From: Escherichia sp. E1V33
Lineage (GTDB): Bacteria; Pseudomonadota; Gammaproteobacteria; Enterobacterales; Enterobacteriaceae
DNA: 64,000 nucleotides
Assembly (NCBI RefSeq): GCF_004211955.1
Contig: NZ_RHJI01000004.1
Coordinates: forward strand, 124,001-188,000
Direction of reading: 5' to 3'
This document shows positions 41,184 through 49,945 of this stretch, in pieces. Under the pieces are notes generated by a model that was given only the letters and a program-made list of their open reading frames with translations, searched no databases and had not been told where the DNA came from. The stretch's first letter is position 1. Every line of letters begins with the position of its first letter. Position numbers and translations under genes: made by a program.

Positions 41184-42227
41184 CTAATTTTTTGTTTCGA
41201 GCTCACTAACTTCTTTTTCTGACAAAGGCATTTTGATATAGAAAAAAGTTCTGCCATCTTTCGAATTATATTTTTTTAGATGTTCCCCTGAGATATTAAA
41301 ACGTTGGCCATCCCCCATTTTGACGCTCACTGACTCTGTGCTCATACCAGCAATGATCTCGGACTTTATTTTATTTGACGCTATAAGCGTCTGAGGTGCT
41401 CCTATGGACTTTAGATAGTCATTCAAAAATCGAGAATCTGTAGAGGGAAGAACAAAAAAGACATCCGAGCCGAAGAAATCTCTAACCGAGGAAATAACAC
41501 CATTGGAATACACCCATTTTTTGTCATATGTAATGGTTGTTGCCAATCCAATTTTATCTTTTTTGACGTCATAAAAGATATCACTTGTTCCTGGCAGCAA
41601 GGCAAGAGCACACCAATCTAAGTTGTTCCTTGCCCCTATGGTAAAACGCACATCCTTAGCATTAGTGTGTTTGGAATTGATACAGAGCATTATTGAAAAA
41701 TTTGAGGCCAAAAGACCGATTTCAGAGAAAGAACCCGAGGGCCAATACTTGTTTTTTTCATCAATGCTAAAAACGGCGAGCTTCCCATCCAAACCGATTG
41801 TAGTCCCGAAATAATCTTTATTAGTCTTCGTTAGGTTATGGAGTGAAAAATTTTCGACCTCACCTCTTGCTTTTTCATTAAGATAGTCTTTGTATTTTCG
41901 AACCAGTTGATTCGAATCAGGAAGCAGCGACCAATAGGTTATGGAGACTTCCCCTATTGGCTCACGAGCCTTGGCTACGTCTCTTAATATGTTATCTATT
42001 TTGTTTTGGAATTGTATCTTTTCCCGCTCATTATCATTTTTTTCCTTTTTTGCTAATAGCAGTGTTGCAATCGTGGAGATCACAATTACAAAAACAGCCA
42101 GCCATCCCCAAAAGCTAAGGCGATTATTCGAAGTTTTAAACACATTGAGAACACCCAACACTCCTAGCAGGCCTGATAAAACTGGCAGCATGTCCTTTAA
42201 TAAATCGAATAAATATGCACCACCCAT
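41184..42227 (-). CDS. Accessory two-helix membrane protein, function unknown
   Basis: 347 residues. Two N-terminal membrane helices (about 13-29 and 38-58; FWGWLAVFVIVISTIATLLLA) are followed by a Lys/Glu-rich coiled segment (about 60-85) and a soluble C-terminal domain of about 250 residues that I do not recognise. The DNA is visibly richer in A/T than the neighbouring phage genes. It sits 25 bp after S in the place where P2 has V directly downstream, so it is an added cargo gene. Same direction as the late genes, so it may be read with them or have its own promoter. A defence or exclusion role is possible but only a guess. Confidence 0.8.
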   Translation of the reverse strand: MGGAYLFDLLKDMLPVLSGLLGVLGVLNVFKTSNNRLSFWGWLAVFVIVISTIATLLLAKKEKNDNEREKIQFQNKIDNILRDVAKAREPIGEVSITYWSLLPDSNQLVRKYKDYLNEKARGEVENFSLHNLTKTNKDYFGTTIGLDGKLAVFSIDEKNKYWPSGSFSEIGLLASNFSIMLCINSKHTNAKDVRFTIGARNNLDWCALALLPGTSDIFYDVKKDKIGLATTITYDKKWVYSNGVISSVRDFFGSDVFFVLPSTDSRFLNDYLKSIGAPQTLIASNKIKSEIIAGMSTESVSVKMGDGQRFNISGEHLKKYNSKDGRTFFYIKMPLSEKEVSELETKN

Positions 42228-42252
42228 TTTTCGCCGCTACCTTTTAACACTA

Positions 42253-42702
42253 TTATTTTGATAAAGATCCAATGATAATATCATTAATAACAGAAACATC
42301 ATCAGCGTTAATACCTAGCAGCGGGCGCGCCTCGTACTGCACATCCCGGCTGTTGCGGTTTGGCCGGTCTTTTAGGCCGTACTGATGCACCCGTGCCATG
42401 CGCTGCACCTTGCCGGTAAAGTCCACCACCGCCGCACTGTCGCTGCCTTTGGCTTTCATAAAGCGATTGGTGCGCAGTTTGGCGAACATTTCACGCTTAA
42501 TTCGACCTTTCTTGCCCCGCACCGGCTGGCGCTTTCGTGCCGAATATGGGGTGCCGTCGGGTGCCTGCTGGCGCTGGATGCGCTGTTGCTGACTGGTACG
42601 CAACTTTTTCGCAATCTCAGCCGCCATTTGCCGACGCGCCGCCGGTGACAGGCTGGCAATCAGACCGGCAAGACGTTCCTGCAGTGCGGTTAACTCACTC
42701 AT
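42253..42702 (-). CDS. S: Tail completion protein gpS
   Basis: 149 residues of the P2 gpS/phage virion morphogenesis family (LTALQERLAGLIASLSPAARRQMAAEIAKKLRTSQQQRI; ARVHQYGLKDRP). Needed for stable tail-head joining. Overlaps R by 8 nt. Confidence 0.94.
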   Translation of the reverse strand: MSELTALQERLAGLIASLSPAARRQMAAEIAKKLRTSQQQRIQRQQAPDGTPYSARKRQPVRGKKGRIKREMFAKLRTNRFMKAKGSDSAAVVDFTGKVQRMARVHQYGLKDRPNRNSRDVQYEARPLLGINADDVSVINDIIIGSLSK

Positions 42703-43162
42703 CCCACTTACTCACCAGTTCGCCGTTAACGTACAGCTCGACCGGGCGCGTCACCGGCTCTGGCAGCGGCGGTTCAGGGGCATAGCTGACATGCAGAGCA
42801 CCGTCGACCTCTTTGACGAGCGTGCGCTCGGTGAGCCTCAGGCTGATACTGATATCGAGCGAATCGTCGTTATTGATATCAATAATCCAGGTGAATCCTT
42901 TTTCCCGCCCGTCGTCGGTGGTCATAATGTCCGGTTGATGTTCACGCAGCCACGCCTGCACCGGCACGAATATCAAATCGAGGTCGCCGGTGAAGTCGGT
43001 CACCACCATGTTAAGCACATACACCTTTTCAAACGACAGCGAGCTCGCCAGTCGGGAATCGGTATGGCCGTTGTCGGCAAACAGGCGCAGCATATCGGGG
43101 TTATTTCGGAGCTGCGGCACTGCATTAATCAACGCTTTGCGCAGGCTTTTGTGCTTCTGCAT
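42695..43162 (-). CDS. R: Tail completion protein gpR
   Basis: 155 residues, P2 length, from the ATG at 43162 (MQKHKSLRKALINAV), which has AGGATG upstream; an ATG three codons earlier is badly spaced. Conserved LSFEKVYVLNMVVTDFTGDLDLIFVPV and the C-terminal VELYVNGELVSKWDE. Its start lies inside lysC. Confidence 0.94.
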   Translation of the reverse strand: MQKHKSLRKALINAVPQLRNNPDMLRLFADNGHTDSRLASSLSFEKVYVLNMVVTDFTGDLDLIFVPVQAWLREHQPDIMTTDDGREKGFTWIIDINNDDSLDISISLRLTERTLVKEVDGALHVSYAPEPPLPEPVTRPVELYVNGELVSKWDE

Positions 43163-43415
43163 CGAGTTCATCCTGACAGTGTTTGACGGTTTTGACCTGC
43201 AGCGCGCAGGCGGTCAGCGCGCCCTCTAGGCGGCGGATATCTGCACTCAGGTCACCATTGGTTTTCGGGTCACTTCCCGGCATCGGGCAAAGGCTTACCC
43301 TCGGACATCCGCTGACCACAATCACCGGCACTGGCGCAGGCTGTGCGGGTGTGCAGCCGACGCACAACGTCAGGCAGAGCAGCGTTATACCAGCGGCGAA
43401 AGGCTTCATTTTCAT
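43125..43415 (-). CDS. lysC: Outer-membrane spanin LysC (Rz1-like)
   Basis: 96 residues with a lipoprotein signal (lipobox LCVGC, Cys about 21) and a Pro-rich mature start (TPAQPAPVPVIVV). It begins out of frame inside lysB and runs 38 nt into R, the typical nested spanin layout. Pairs with LysB to fuse inner and outer membranes at lysis. Confidence 0.9.
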   Translation of the reverse strand: MKMKPFAAGITLLCLTLCVGCTPAQPAPVPVIVVSGCPRVSLCPMPGSDPKTNGDLSADIRRLEGALTACALQVKTVKHCQDELDAEAQKPAQSVD

Positions 43416-43683
43416 TAAGTAACCTCGTTATCGTCTGCTCACGGCGGCTGGCTTCCTCGCTGGCCTTTGCGAGCTGTTCACGCAGTGCCACCTGCGCAGA
43501 CTCATTACGTCTGGCAAGCTGACCGGCAACACTGAGCTGATTTTTCAGCATGCCAATCGTCGTCTTTTGTTCGCTCGCGACGCGGTTTGCTGTCTCAAAG
43601 GAGCGGGATAAATTGCCGTTCTCATGGCGCAACCACAACATCCCGAGCACAGCCAGCACCAGAAGTGTAATCAGGATTTTCAT
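43270..43683 (-). CDS. lysB: Inner-membrane spanin LysB (Rz-like)
   Basis: 137 residues from the ATG at 43683 (MKILITLLVLAVLGMLWLRHENG): one N-terminal membrane helix and a long periplasmic coiled coil (about 25-105). The lysC gene is nested out of frame in its second half. Its start overlaps the end of K by 4 nt. Confidence 0.91.
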   Translation of the reverse strand: MKILITLLVLAVLGMLWLRHENGNLSRSFETANRVASEQKTTIGMLKNQLSVAGQLARRNESAQVALREQLAKASEEASRREQTITRLLNENEAFRRWYNAALPDVVRRLHTRTACASAGDCGQRMSEGKPLPDAGK

Positions 43684-44177
43684 GCCATTACCCCGCCAGC
43701 GGTGCGCCATACGGTGACCAGTTTGTCGAGGCTGTGCTCACGTTGGCCGTAACCGGCACCCGGTAACGACGCCCAGATATTGCGGCAACGTGAAATTGCC
43801 CGCTCAATACGCCCCGCCTTAATATCCTCAATGGCACCGCGCTCGCGGATTAACTGAATCGCAAGTTTGTCCTGCGACAACGGGCTGAAATCAGGCAATA
43901 CGAGTTGTTTCTGATAGTGTGGCCAGTAGAGATAAAGCTGCTGGTAACGCCCTGATGCCGTGGATTTTTCGCCGCGTCGATTAAACACTTTCGCTGGTCT
44001 GCCATGTGCGAAAGGGTGGTCGGTGTAGTCGGTGAAAATTTCCGGCTTGCCATCAAGGCCAGTGACAATGACGTCGTAACCACGATTTTTCGTCAGCGGA
44101 TGCGTCGCCGTCCCTTCGGAATAGGCCAGCATGTCCAGAAATGCGGCGATATTCTGGTGAGTATTAATGACCGGCAT
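43680..44177 (-). CDS. K: Endolysin gpK
   Basis: 165 residues, the P2 K length, starting at 44177 (MPVINTHQNIAAFLDMLAYSEGT) behind AGGGGGATAGCG. Lambda R-type lytic transglycosylase-like fold with catalytic Glu near residue 21 (AYSEGT) and SGRYQQLYLYWPHYQK. Degrades peptidoglycan after the holin opens the membrane. No signal peptide. Confidence 0.94.
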   Translation of the reverse strand: MPVINTHQNIAAFLDMLAYSEGTATHPLTKNRGYDVIVTGLDGKPEIFTDYTDHPFAHGRPAKVFNRRGEKSTASGRYQQLYLYWPHYQKQLVLPDFSPLSQDKLAIQLIRERGAIEDIKAGRIERAISRCRNIWASLPGAGYGQREHSLDKLVTVWRTAGGVMA

Positions 44178-44460
44178 CGCTATCCCCCTGTTGTGACTTA
44201 AAGCGGCGCTGAATGGCGATTTCCACCACCTGATAACCTGCAATGCCGAGCATGGATCCAATCCCACAAACGGCAGGCAGTGACATATCTGGAAACTGCA
44301 CCAGAACAACACCTGCGACCATTGAAACAAAACCGCCGAGCAGCATGCGCCCGACAAACAGGCGAGGTGTGATGGGCTCACCACCTGCCAGCACTTTCCC
44401 GACAACAATCATCACGCCAATCACAAACAGTGACAGGACGCCTTTTTCCCCTTCTGTCAT
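44164..44460 (-). CDS. Y: Holin gpY
   Basis: 98 residues with three hydrophobic segments (VLSLFVIGVMIVVGKVLAG, MLLGGFVSMVAGVVLVQF, AVCGIGSMLGIAGYQVV), typical class I holin of the P2 family. Forms the membrane hole timing lysis. Overlaps K by 14 nt. Confidence 0.92.
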   Translation of the reverse strand: MTEGEKGVLSLFVIGVMIVVGKVLAGGEPITPRLFVGRMLLGGFVSMVAGVVLVQFPDMSLPAVCGIGSMLGIAGYQVVEIAIQRRFKSQQGDSDAGH

Positions 44461-44463
44461 GGT

Positions 44464-44667
44464 TTACTCCCAAAGGTTGATAGTTTCTGTTACGGGTGAC
44501 GATGCTACGTCGGGCAGGTCAATCGCCGTGCCATGCGGCAGAATGACGCCCAACTCAGACAGACCGGAATTAGCCTGCAGCACCGTCTCGACCACGCCCT
44601 CAGTGCGCCCGTAATACCGGGCGCAAAGCGCGTCGAGGGTGTCGCCCTGCATCGCGTAGACTTTCAT
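44464..44667 (-). CDS. X: Tail protein gpX
   Basis: 67 residues, P2 GpX family with a short LysM-like core (MQGDTLDALCARYYGRTEGVVETVLQAN). Small tail component. It begins on the last base of L (TGATG). Confidence 0.93.
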   Translation of the reverse strand: MKVYAMQGDTLDALCARYYGRTEGVVETVLQANSGLSELGVILPHGTAIDLPDVASSPVTETINLWE

Positions 44668-45176
44668 CAGAGCTGACCCACGATGCAGCGCGGCTTATCC
44701 TGCAGGCGCGAGACCGACCAGCGCATATCCCGCCACAGGTCATCAATGGTGGTTTCGACGCTGTCGGCTTTTTTGTCACCCTTGCCGGTGGCCTCAACCC
44801 CGCGATAACGCTCATACAGGGTGGCGGTCGCCATCGCCGTCACGGCGCTGAGGTAGTGGAAAATGCGCACATTCTCGCCATCGATTTCCTCGGCGTCAGG
44901 CACGTCGGCCAGTGTCTTAAACCCTGCGGCAATCTGGCGCAGCCGGTAGTCGTAAAGCTCCGCATTGGTTTCCGCCATGCCGGTCTTGATGGCGTTGCGC
45001 AGGCGCGCATCGGAAACCGTCTGCTCAAGGCGCATCAGTTCGCGCACCCGCTTCGGATCCACATCAGGGAAAAAGAACGTGTTTTTAATCACTGCGTCGC
45101 CCGTCTCCGGTGCGGGAATCACCACGCCCGGTACGTCCTGCGGTTCGTCGGGCTGATTCAGTATTACTGTCGTCAT
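44667..45176 (-). CDS. L: Head completion protein gpL
   Basis: 169 residues, P2 L length (FFFPDVDPKRVRELMRLEQTVSDARLRNAI; DDLWRDMRWSVSRLQDKPRC). Seals packaged heads. It follows the M gene by about 90 bp. Confidence 0.94.
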   Translation of the reverse strand: MTTVILNQPDEPQDVPGVVIPAPETGDAVIKNTFFFPDVDPKRVRELMRLEQTVSDARLRNAIKTGMAETNAELYDYRLRQIAAGFKTLADVPDAEEIDGENVRIFHYLSAVTAMATATLYERYRGVEATGKGDKKADSVETTIDDLWRDMRWSVSRLQDKPRCIVGQL

Positions 45177-45269
45177 GACAACCTCATTAGGTTGGGCGGT
45201 GGACGCCGGTCGCCGTCAGGGTCAAAACCCGCTTTGACCGGCGTGCCGCCCGGCTCGGGGAGCGTTTAG

Positions 45270-46019
45270 TTAACCGGCGGTTTTTACCGCCTTTGGTGGA
45301 CGCCCGCGCTTTGCCGCCGGTTTGGTGGCAGGTTTGCGCGTGCGCGGTTTAGTCGTTTTACGGGGCGTGGCATCGGGCTTAGGCTTCAATGCCCGCTCCA
45401 GTCGCTCAATCTCTTTGCGCACACCGGCATTGCGGTCGAGCTGCATCGCGCGCTGAAACTGCGCCAGCGCTTCGGCACTCTGACCGGCATCTCGCAGGGT
45501 CAGGCCGGTCACCTTATGCAGGCGGGCGCGCACCATATCGGGAACGTCAGCGGTGTCGGTCAGGCTGAGGGTGGTCAGCAGTAATGCGAGGTCGACAGGC
45601 TCACCGGCATCGCGCAGGCGCAGCACGGCAAGCGCCACTTCTTCAACCAGCATGTAAGGTGTGGTGCGACGATGGTCTGAGGTGAGGCCGTATTTCAGCG
45701 CGTAGGGCGCAATCTCCAGCGCGCCAGCGATATCACCAGCATCGAGACGCCACAGCATGACGGTCATCAGAATGTCATCCTGCGCGCCACGGCCATCAGC
45801 CAGCACACCGGCAACCCACGGCGCATAGAACGGCAGCAGCTCGCGCTTTTTCGCGGCTTTCAGTTCGTTTGAACGGATGGTTTTTAACGTGCGGCGGTCA
45901 TCGGCCAGCTTTACCAGCATCTGCTCGTAGGCGGTTGCATGGCGCAGCGGGGCTTGTTCCCGCTGCGCGGCTTGAGAGGCCGAGACCCGCATCATGTGAC
46001 GCTGTGCGGGGCTCGTCAT
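45270..46019 (-). CDS. M: Terminase small subunit gpM
   Basis: 249 residues from the ATG at 46019 (MTSPAQRHMMRVSASQAAQ). Endonuclease subunit that nicks cos in P2. A basic C-terminal tail of Lys/Pro/Arg repeats (TRKPATKPAAKRGRPPK) is prominent. Four bases after the N stop; the longer open frame upstream lies in N. Confidence 0.93.
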   Translation of the reverse strand: MTSPAQRHMMRVSASQAAQREQAPLRHATAYEQMLVKLADDRRTLKTIRSNELKAAKKRELLPFYAPWVAGVLADGRGAQDDILMTVMLWRLDAGDIAGALEIAPYALKYGLTSDHRRTTPYMLVEEVALAVLRLRDAGEPVDLALLLTTLSLTDTADVPDMVRARLHKVTGLTLRDAGQSAEALAQFQRAMQLDRNAGVRKEIERLERALKPKPDATPRKTTKPRTRKPATKPAAKRGRPPKAVKTAG

Positions 46020-46023
46020 GGGC

Positions 46024-47091
46024 TTACTCTCCGCTTTCCGGTGTTTTTGGTGCGGTGAAATCGCCCAGGGTGATGTTTTCCAGCAGACACCCGGCGGCAT
46101 ATGCCTCGACCACATAGTCGATATTCATCGACTCGTAGTTTTCCACGCGGTCTTTTTTCGGGTTCTCATCAATGCTGCGGCGGTGGCTCTCATCCATGAA
46201 GTAGACAGAGAGGTTTTCCAGCGTGGTCACGAATACCGCATTCGCCGGGAAATACGGCACGCGCACGGCAGGCAGGTTGCCGATGCGCTTCTGGCTGATG
46301 ATGATATCCGCCGCGAGCGACTCGGTGTTTTCCTGCTGCTTGTTCACCAGCGGGAAATATTTGTCGGCCAGCAGCTTACGGCCAACGATAGCAACGAGTT
46401 TCGGGTCATCCTGATAAATCTCGTCAATCAGGGTGTTGGTACCGTCCATCACCAGTGCGTCGAGGTTCTCATAGTCGCCATTCTTACCGACGCGAATCAC
46501 GTCAGAAATAACACTACCGCCCTCAGCGGTGATTTTGCTCATCACGCGCGCCGGGGCTTCGTTGCGGTACTTCTGCAGCCAGCCGACGGCCACATCCTGC
46601 AGCATCGGGTTTTTGCTGCGGTCTGAGGTATCAGCGCGGGTGGTACCGTTGAACCCGGCCATGATGAAATCCAGTGCCTGACGCTGGACAATGGCGTCGC
46701 GGATGCGGCGCTGGAAGTCCTGAAAACGCGCCCACAGGTCGAGGCGTTTATAGGTCAGGTGGAAGTCAAAGTTAATCTGATTGCACTCGTACTTGTTGGA
46801 CTCAAGCGCGGTGAAATCTGCGGTCTGGCGCTCTTTGTCGCCCGATGTGTCGGTCGTGCTGGCGATGGTGCCGGTCACACCGACGCCGATTTTCTCACCC
46901 TTCATTTCTGCGACCGGCAGAATGTTAATCGTCTGCAAAAATGCGGATGACGCCTGCACGGTGTTCATCAGCGTTTGTGTAACGGACGGCTCGACGGTGA
47001 ATTTTTTGCTGACGTCATCAACGCTGATGCCGTTCAGTTTGGCGAGCTGGGTCAGATAGGCATTGAACTTAAAACGGGTTTCCTGACGCAT
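46024..47091 (-). CDS. N: Major capsid protein gpN
   Basis: 355 residues (P2 N 357). HK97-like capsid of the P2 family (RQETRFKFNAYLTQLAKLNGISVDDVSKKFTVEPSV). Cleaved at its N-terminus by gpO during assembly. Confidence 0.96.
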   Translation of the reverse strand: MRQETRFKFNAYLTQLAKLNGISVDDVSKKFTVEPSVTQTLMNTVQASSAFLQTINILPVAEMKGEKIGVGVTGTIASTTDTSGDKERQTADFTALESNKYECNQINFDFHLTYKRLDLWARFQDFQRRIRDAIVQRQALDFIMAGFNGTTRADTSDRSKNPMLQDVAVGWLQKYRNEAPARVMSKITAEGGSVISDVIRVGKNGDYENLDALVMDGTNTLIDEIYQDDPKLVAIVGRKLLADKYFPLVNKQQENTESLAADIIISQKRIGNLPAVRVPYFPANAVFVTTLENLSVYFMDESHRRSIDENPKKDRVENYESMNIDYVVEAYAAGCLLENITLGDFTAPKTPESGE

Positions 47092-47154
47092 AGTATTTCC
47101 TGTTTGAATTAATCGGTTGGGCGGGGTTGCCGCCCGGTGTCGGTCTGCGGTTTA

Positions 47155-48009
47155 TCAGCAGTCGGTCAGCAGCTCATCGCCACCACCGCCGCTTGCTTTC
47201 GTGCGTCGCGGCTGGCTGAAACTTTCGGTTTTGTCGAGGGTGGTTTTCAGGGCGGAAAATGCCTGGCTGGTTTCTTCAACCTTGCCGGTCAGTTCCTGTT
47301 TGAAAGTGGCAAACGCGGTTTCCATAGCGGAAAGGCGCTCGTCCTGTGAGGTCAGGTTGGTCTGCACATGCTCACTGACGGTGGTCACCGCTTCATGCAC
47401 ATCATTCAGGCGTGCATCGTCGCTGACCTGCTTACGGCTAAAAATGGCTTTCACCTTATCGGCCAGGCTGTTTAGCACCGTGTCGGGAACGTCTTCAAAT
47501 TCCAGTTCGGCCAGCGTGGCAGCGGAAAAGACGTTTTCAGGGTTGGCCTTAAAGCGCTGCAGGGGGTTGTGCTTCGCGGTGCGGCAGAATTCGAGGTATT
47601 CAGTGCCGAGGCTCGCCGGGTCGTCGGTGACCGCAAGGCCGACGAGGTAGCATTTGCCGGTATTGGCAAAATTCGGCTGAATTTCCATTGAGGTGTAGAC
47701 CTTCTGCAATTTTTTATTCATCGCGATCAGGTCATCGGTCGGGGTGATTCTGGCGAACAATGCCCATTTGCCGTTAAGCGCCGAATCGTCGTCAATCTTT
47801 TCGGCTTTCAGTTCAACTACATCGCCTAAGCGTTTGAAGTCGCCATCAGGAAAGAGACCGCGAATATGCTCAAGGTTAATGCGGCAACCGTAGACGCGAG
47901 GGTCAAACGATTCGGCCATTTCCTGAATATCGTTACCGCTGATAATGCGACCGTCGCAGGTGTCACCCTCGACGCCGATGCGAAAGAATTTTGAGACTTT
48001 TTTTGCCAT
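47155..48009 (-). CDS. O: Capsid scaffold/protease gpO
   Basis: 284 residues (MAKKVSKFFRIGVEGDTCDGRIISGNDIQEMAE). N-terminal serine protease domain and C-terminal scaffolding coiled coil (about 160-265). First gene of the O operon, divergent from P. Confidence 0.95.
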   Translation of the reverse strand: MAKKVSKFFRIGVEGDTCDGRIISGNDIQEMAESFDPRVYGCRINLEHIRGLFPDGDFKRLGDVVELKAEKIDDDSALNGKWALFARITPTDDLIAMNKKLQKVYTSMEIQPNFANTGKCYLVGLAVTDDPASLGTEYLEFCRTAKHNPLQRFKANPENVFSAATLAELEFEDVPDTVLNSLADKVKAIFSRKQVSDDARLNDVHEAVTTVSEHVQTNLTSQDERLSAMETAFATFKQELTGKVEETSQAFSALKTTLDKTESFSQPRRTKASGGGGDELLTDC

Positions 48010-48174
48010 TGTCAGGAGTCCTGAGGTTGGGGTTACTGGTCAACGCCAGTTTCCAGACTCCGGGCACACCAGACCACTAATGACGGCTGGACAATCTCCC
48101 ACACAACAGCACCTTAGCGAATCACTGACGGCCATTAAGTAGCCTTGTCCTGAATCCACTACGGCGAGGCATCA
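48010..48174. promoter_or_regulatory. Divergent late promoter region between O and P
   Basis: 165-bp gap between the divergent head operons; in P2 this holds two Ogr-dependent promoters. GGACAATCTCCCACACAAC-type partial dyads occur near 48088, but I could not fix a TGT-N12-ACA site. Confidence 0.45.
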
Positions 48175-49944
48175 ATGACCATTTCCACCGATACAACCTT
48201 GTTGCATGACCCGCGACGACAGGCATCGCTGCTTTACTGGCAGGGGTTTTCCGTGCCACAGATTGCCGAAATGCTGCAGGTCAAGCGCCCGACCGTGCAG
48301 AGCTGGAAGCAGCGCGACGGCTGGGACGGCATCGCGCCGATTTCCCGCGTTGAAAGCAGCCTTGAGGCCAGGCTGATTCAGCTCATCGCCAAGCCGCAAA
48401 AGACAGGAGGTGATTTCAAAGAGATTGACTTGCTCGGACGGCAGATTGAACGGTTGGCGCGCGTCAACCGCTACAGCCAGACCGGCAACGAAGCCGACCT
48501 TAACCCCAACGTCGCCAACCGCAACAAAGGGGAGCGCAAAAAGCCGAAAAAGAATTTTTTCAGCGACGAGGCTATCGATAAACTGGAGGAATTATTTTTC
48601 GACCAGTCTTTCGAGTACCAGTTGCAGTGGTACCGCGCAGGACTGGCGCACCGTATTCGTGACATTCTCAAATCCCGCCAGATTGGCGCGACGTTCTATT
48701 TCTCCCGTGAGGCACTGCTGCGCGCACTCAAGACCGGACATAACCAAATCTTTCTGTCGGCCAGTAAAACGCAGGCTTACGTGTTCCGCGAGTACATCAT
48801 CCAGTTTGCGCGGCTGGTCGACGTCGACCTGACCGGCGACCCGATTGTCATCGGCAACAACGGCGCAAAGCTGATTTTTCTCGGCACCAATTCCAACACC
48901 GCGCAGAGCCATAACGGCGACCTGTATGTCGATGAAATATTCTGGATCCCGAATTTTCAGAAGCTGCGCAAAGTCGCGTCGGGCATGGCCTCGCAAAAGC
49001 ACCTGCGCTCAACCTACTTTTCGACACCTTCCACGCTGGCGCACGGCGCTTACCCCTTCTGGTCTGGCGAGCTGTTCAACAAGGGGCGCAGCCGTATTGC
49101 CGACCGCATCGAAATCGACATCAGTCACAGCGCGCTCGCCGGTGGTCAGTTCTGCGACGATGGCCAGTGGCGGCAGATTGTCACTATTGAGGACGCCCTT
49201 ATCGGTGGCTGCACTCTGTTCGACCTCGACCAGCTCAAACGCGAAAACAGTGATGAGGACTTTAATAACCTGTTTATGTGCGAGTTTGTCGACGATAAAG
49301 CGTCGGTATTCCCGTTCGAGGAGCTACAGCGCTGCATGGTCGACGTGATGGAGGAATGGGAGGACTTTGCCCCGTTCGCCGACCATCCGTTCGGCTCGCG
49401 CCCTGTCTGGATTGGTTACGACCCCTCACACACCGGCGACAGTGCCGGGTGCGTCGTACTCGCGCCGCCGGTGGTCTCGGGTGGCAAGTTCCGCATGCTG
49501 GAGCGTCACCAGTGGAAAGGTATGGACTTTGCCGCTCAGGCCGAGGGCATCCGCAAACTGACCGAGAAATACAACGTCGAATACATCGGCATTGACGCAA
49601 CCGGCCTCGGTCTCGGCGTGTTCCAGTTGGTGCGCTCATTCTATCCGGCGGCACGCGGCATCCGTTACACACCTGAGATGAAAACTGCGATGGTGCTCAA
49701 GGCAAAAGACACCATTCGCCGTGGCTGTCTGGAGTATGACGCCGGTGCGACCGACGTCACGCAGTCGTTTATGTCCATCCGTAAAACCATGACCAGCAGC
49801 GGGCGCAGCGCCACGTACGAGGCCAGCCGCACCGAGGAAGCCAGTCACGCCGATATCGCATGGGCGACTATGCACGCCCTGTTAAACGAACCGCTTTCCG
49901 CCGGTAGCGGCATGCAGCCTAAATCTATTCTGGAGTTCAACTAA
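48175..49944 (+). CDS. P: Terminase large subunit gpP
   Basis: 589 residues (P2 590). N-terminal HTH (QGFSVPQIAEMLQVKRPTVQSWK), ATPase domain with KSRQIGATFYFSREAL (Walker A-like) and DLYVDEIFW (Walker B), and a C-terminal nuclease domain (WIGYDPSHTGD). Packages DNA from cos. Confidence 0.96.
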   Translation: MTISTDTTLLHDPRRQASLLYWQGFSVPQIAEMLQVKRPTVQSWKQRDGWDGIAPISRVESSLEARLIQLIAKPQKTGGDFKEIDLLGRQIERLARVNRYSQTGNEADLNPNVANRNKGERKKPKKNFFSDEAIDKLEELFFDQSFEYQLQWYRAGLAHRIRDILKSRQIGATFYFSREALLRALKTGHNQIFLSASKTQAYVFREYIIQFARLVDVDLTGDPIVIGNNGAKLIFLGTNSNTAQSHNGDLYVDEIFWIPNFQKLRKVASGMASQKHLRSTYFSTPSTLAHGAYPFWSGELFNKGRSRIADRIEIDISHSALAGGQFCDDGQWRQIVTIEDALIGGCTLFDLDQLKRENSDEDFNNLFMCEFVDDKASVFPFEELQRCMVDVMEEWEDFAPFADHPFGSRPVWIGYDPSHTGDSAGCVVLAPPVVSGGKFRMLERHQWKGMDFAAQAEGIRKLTEKYNVEYIGIDATGLGLGVFQLVRSFYPAARGIRYTPEMKTAMVLKAKDTIRRGCLEYDAGATDVTQSFMSIRKTMTSSGRSATYEASRTEEASHADIAWATMHALLNEPLSAGSGMQPKSILEFN

Positions 49945-49945
49945 A

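Noticed and set aside
48010-48174. Specific Ogr-binding dyads for the O and P promoters
   Set aside because: I could not find a TGT-N12-ACA pair with proper position; only the region is reported.
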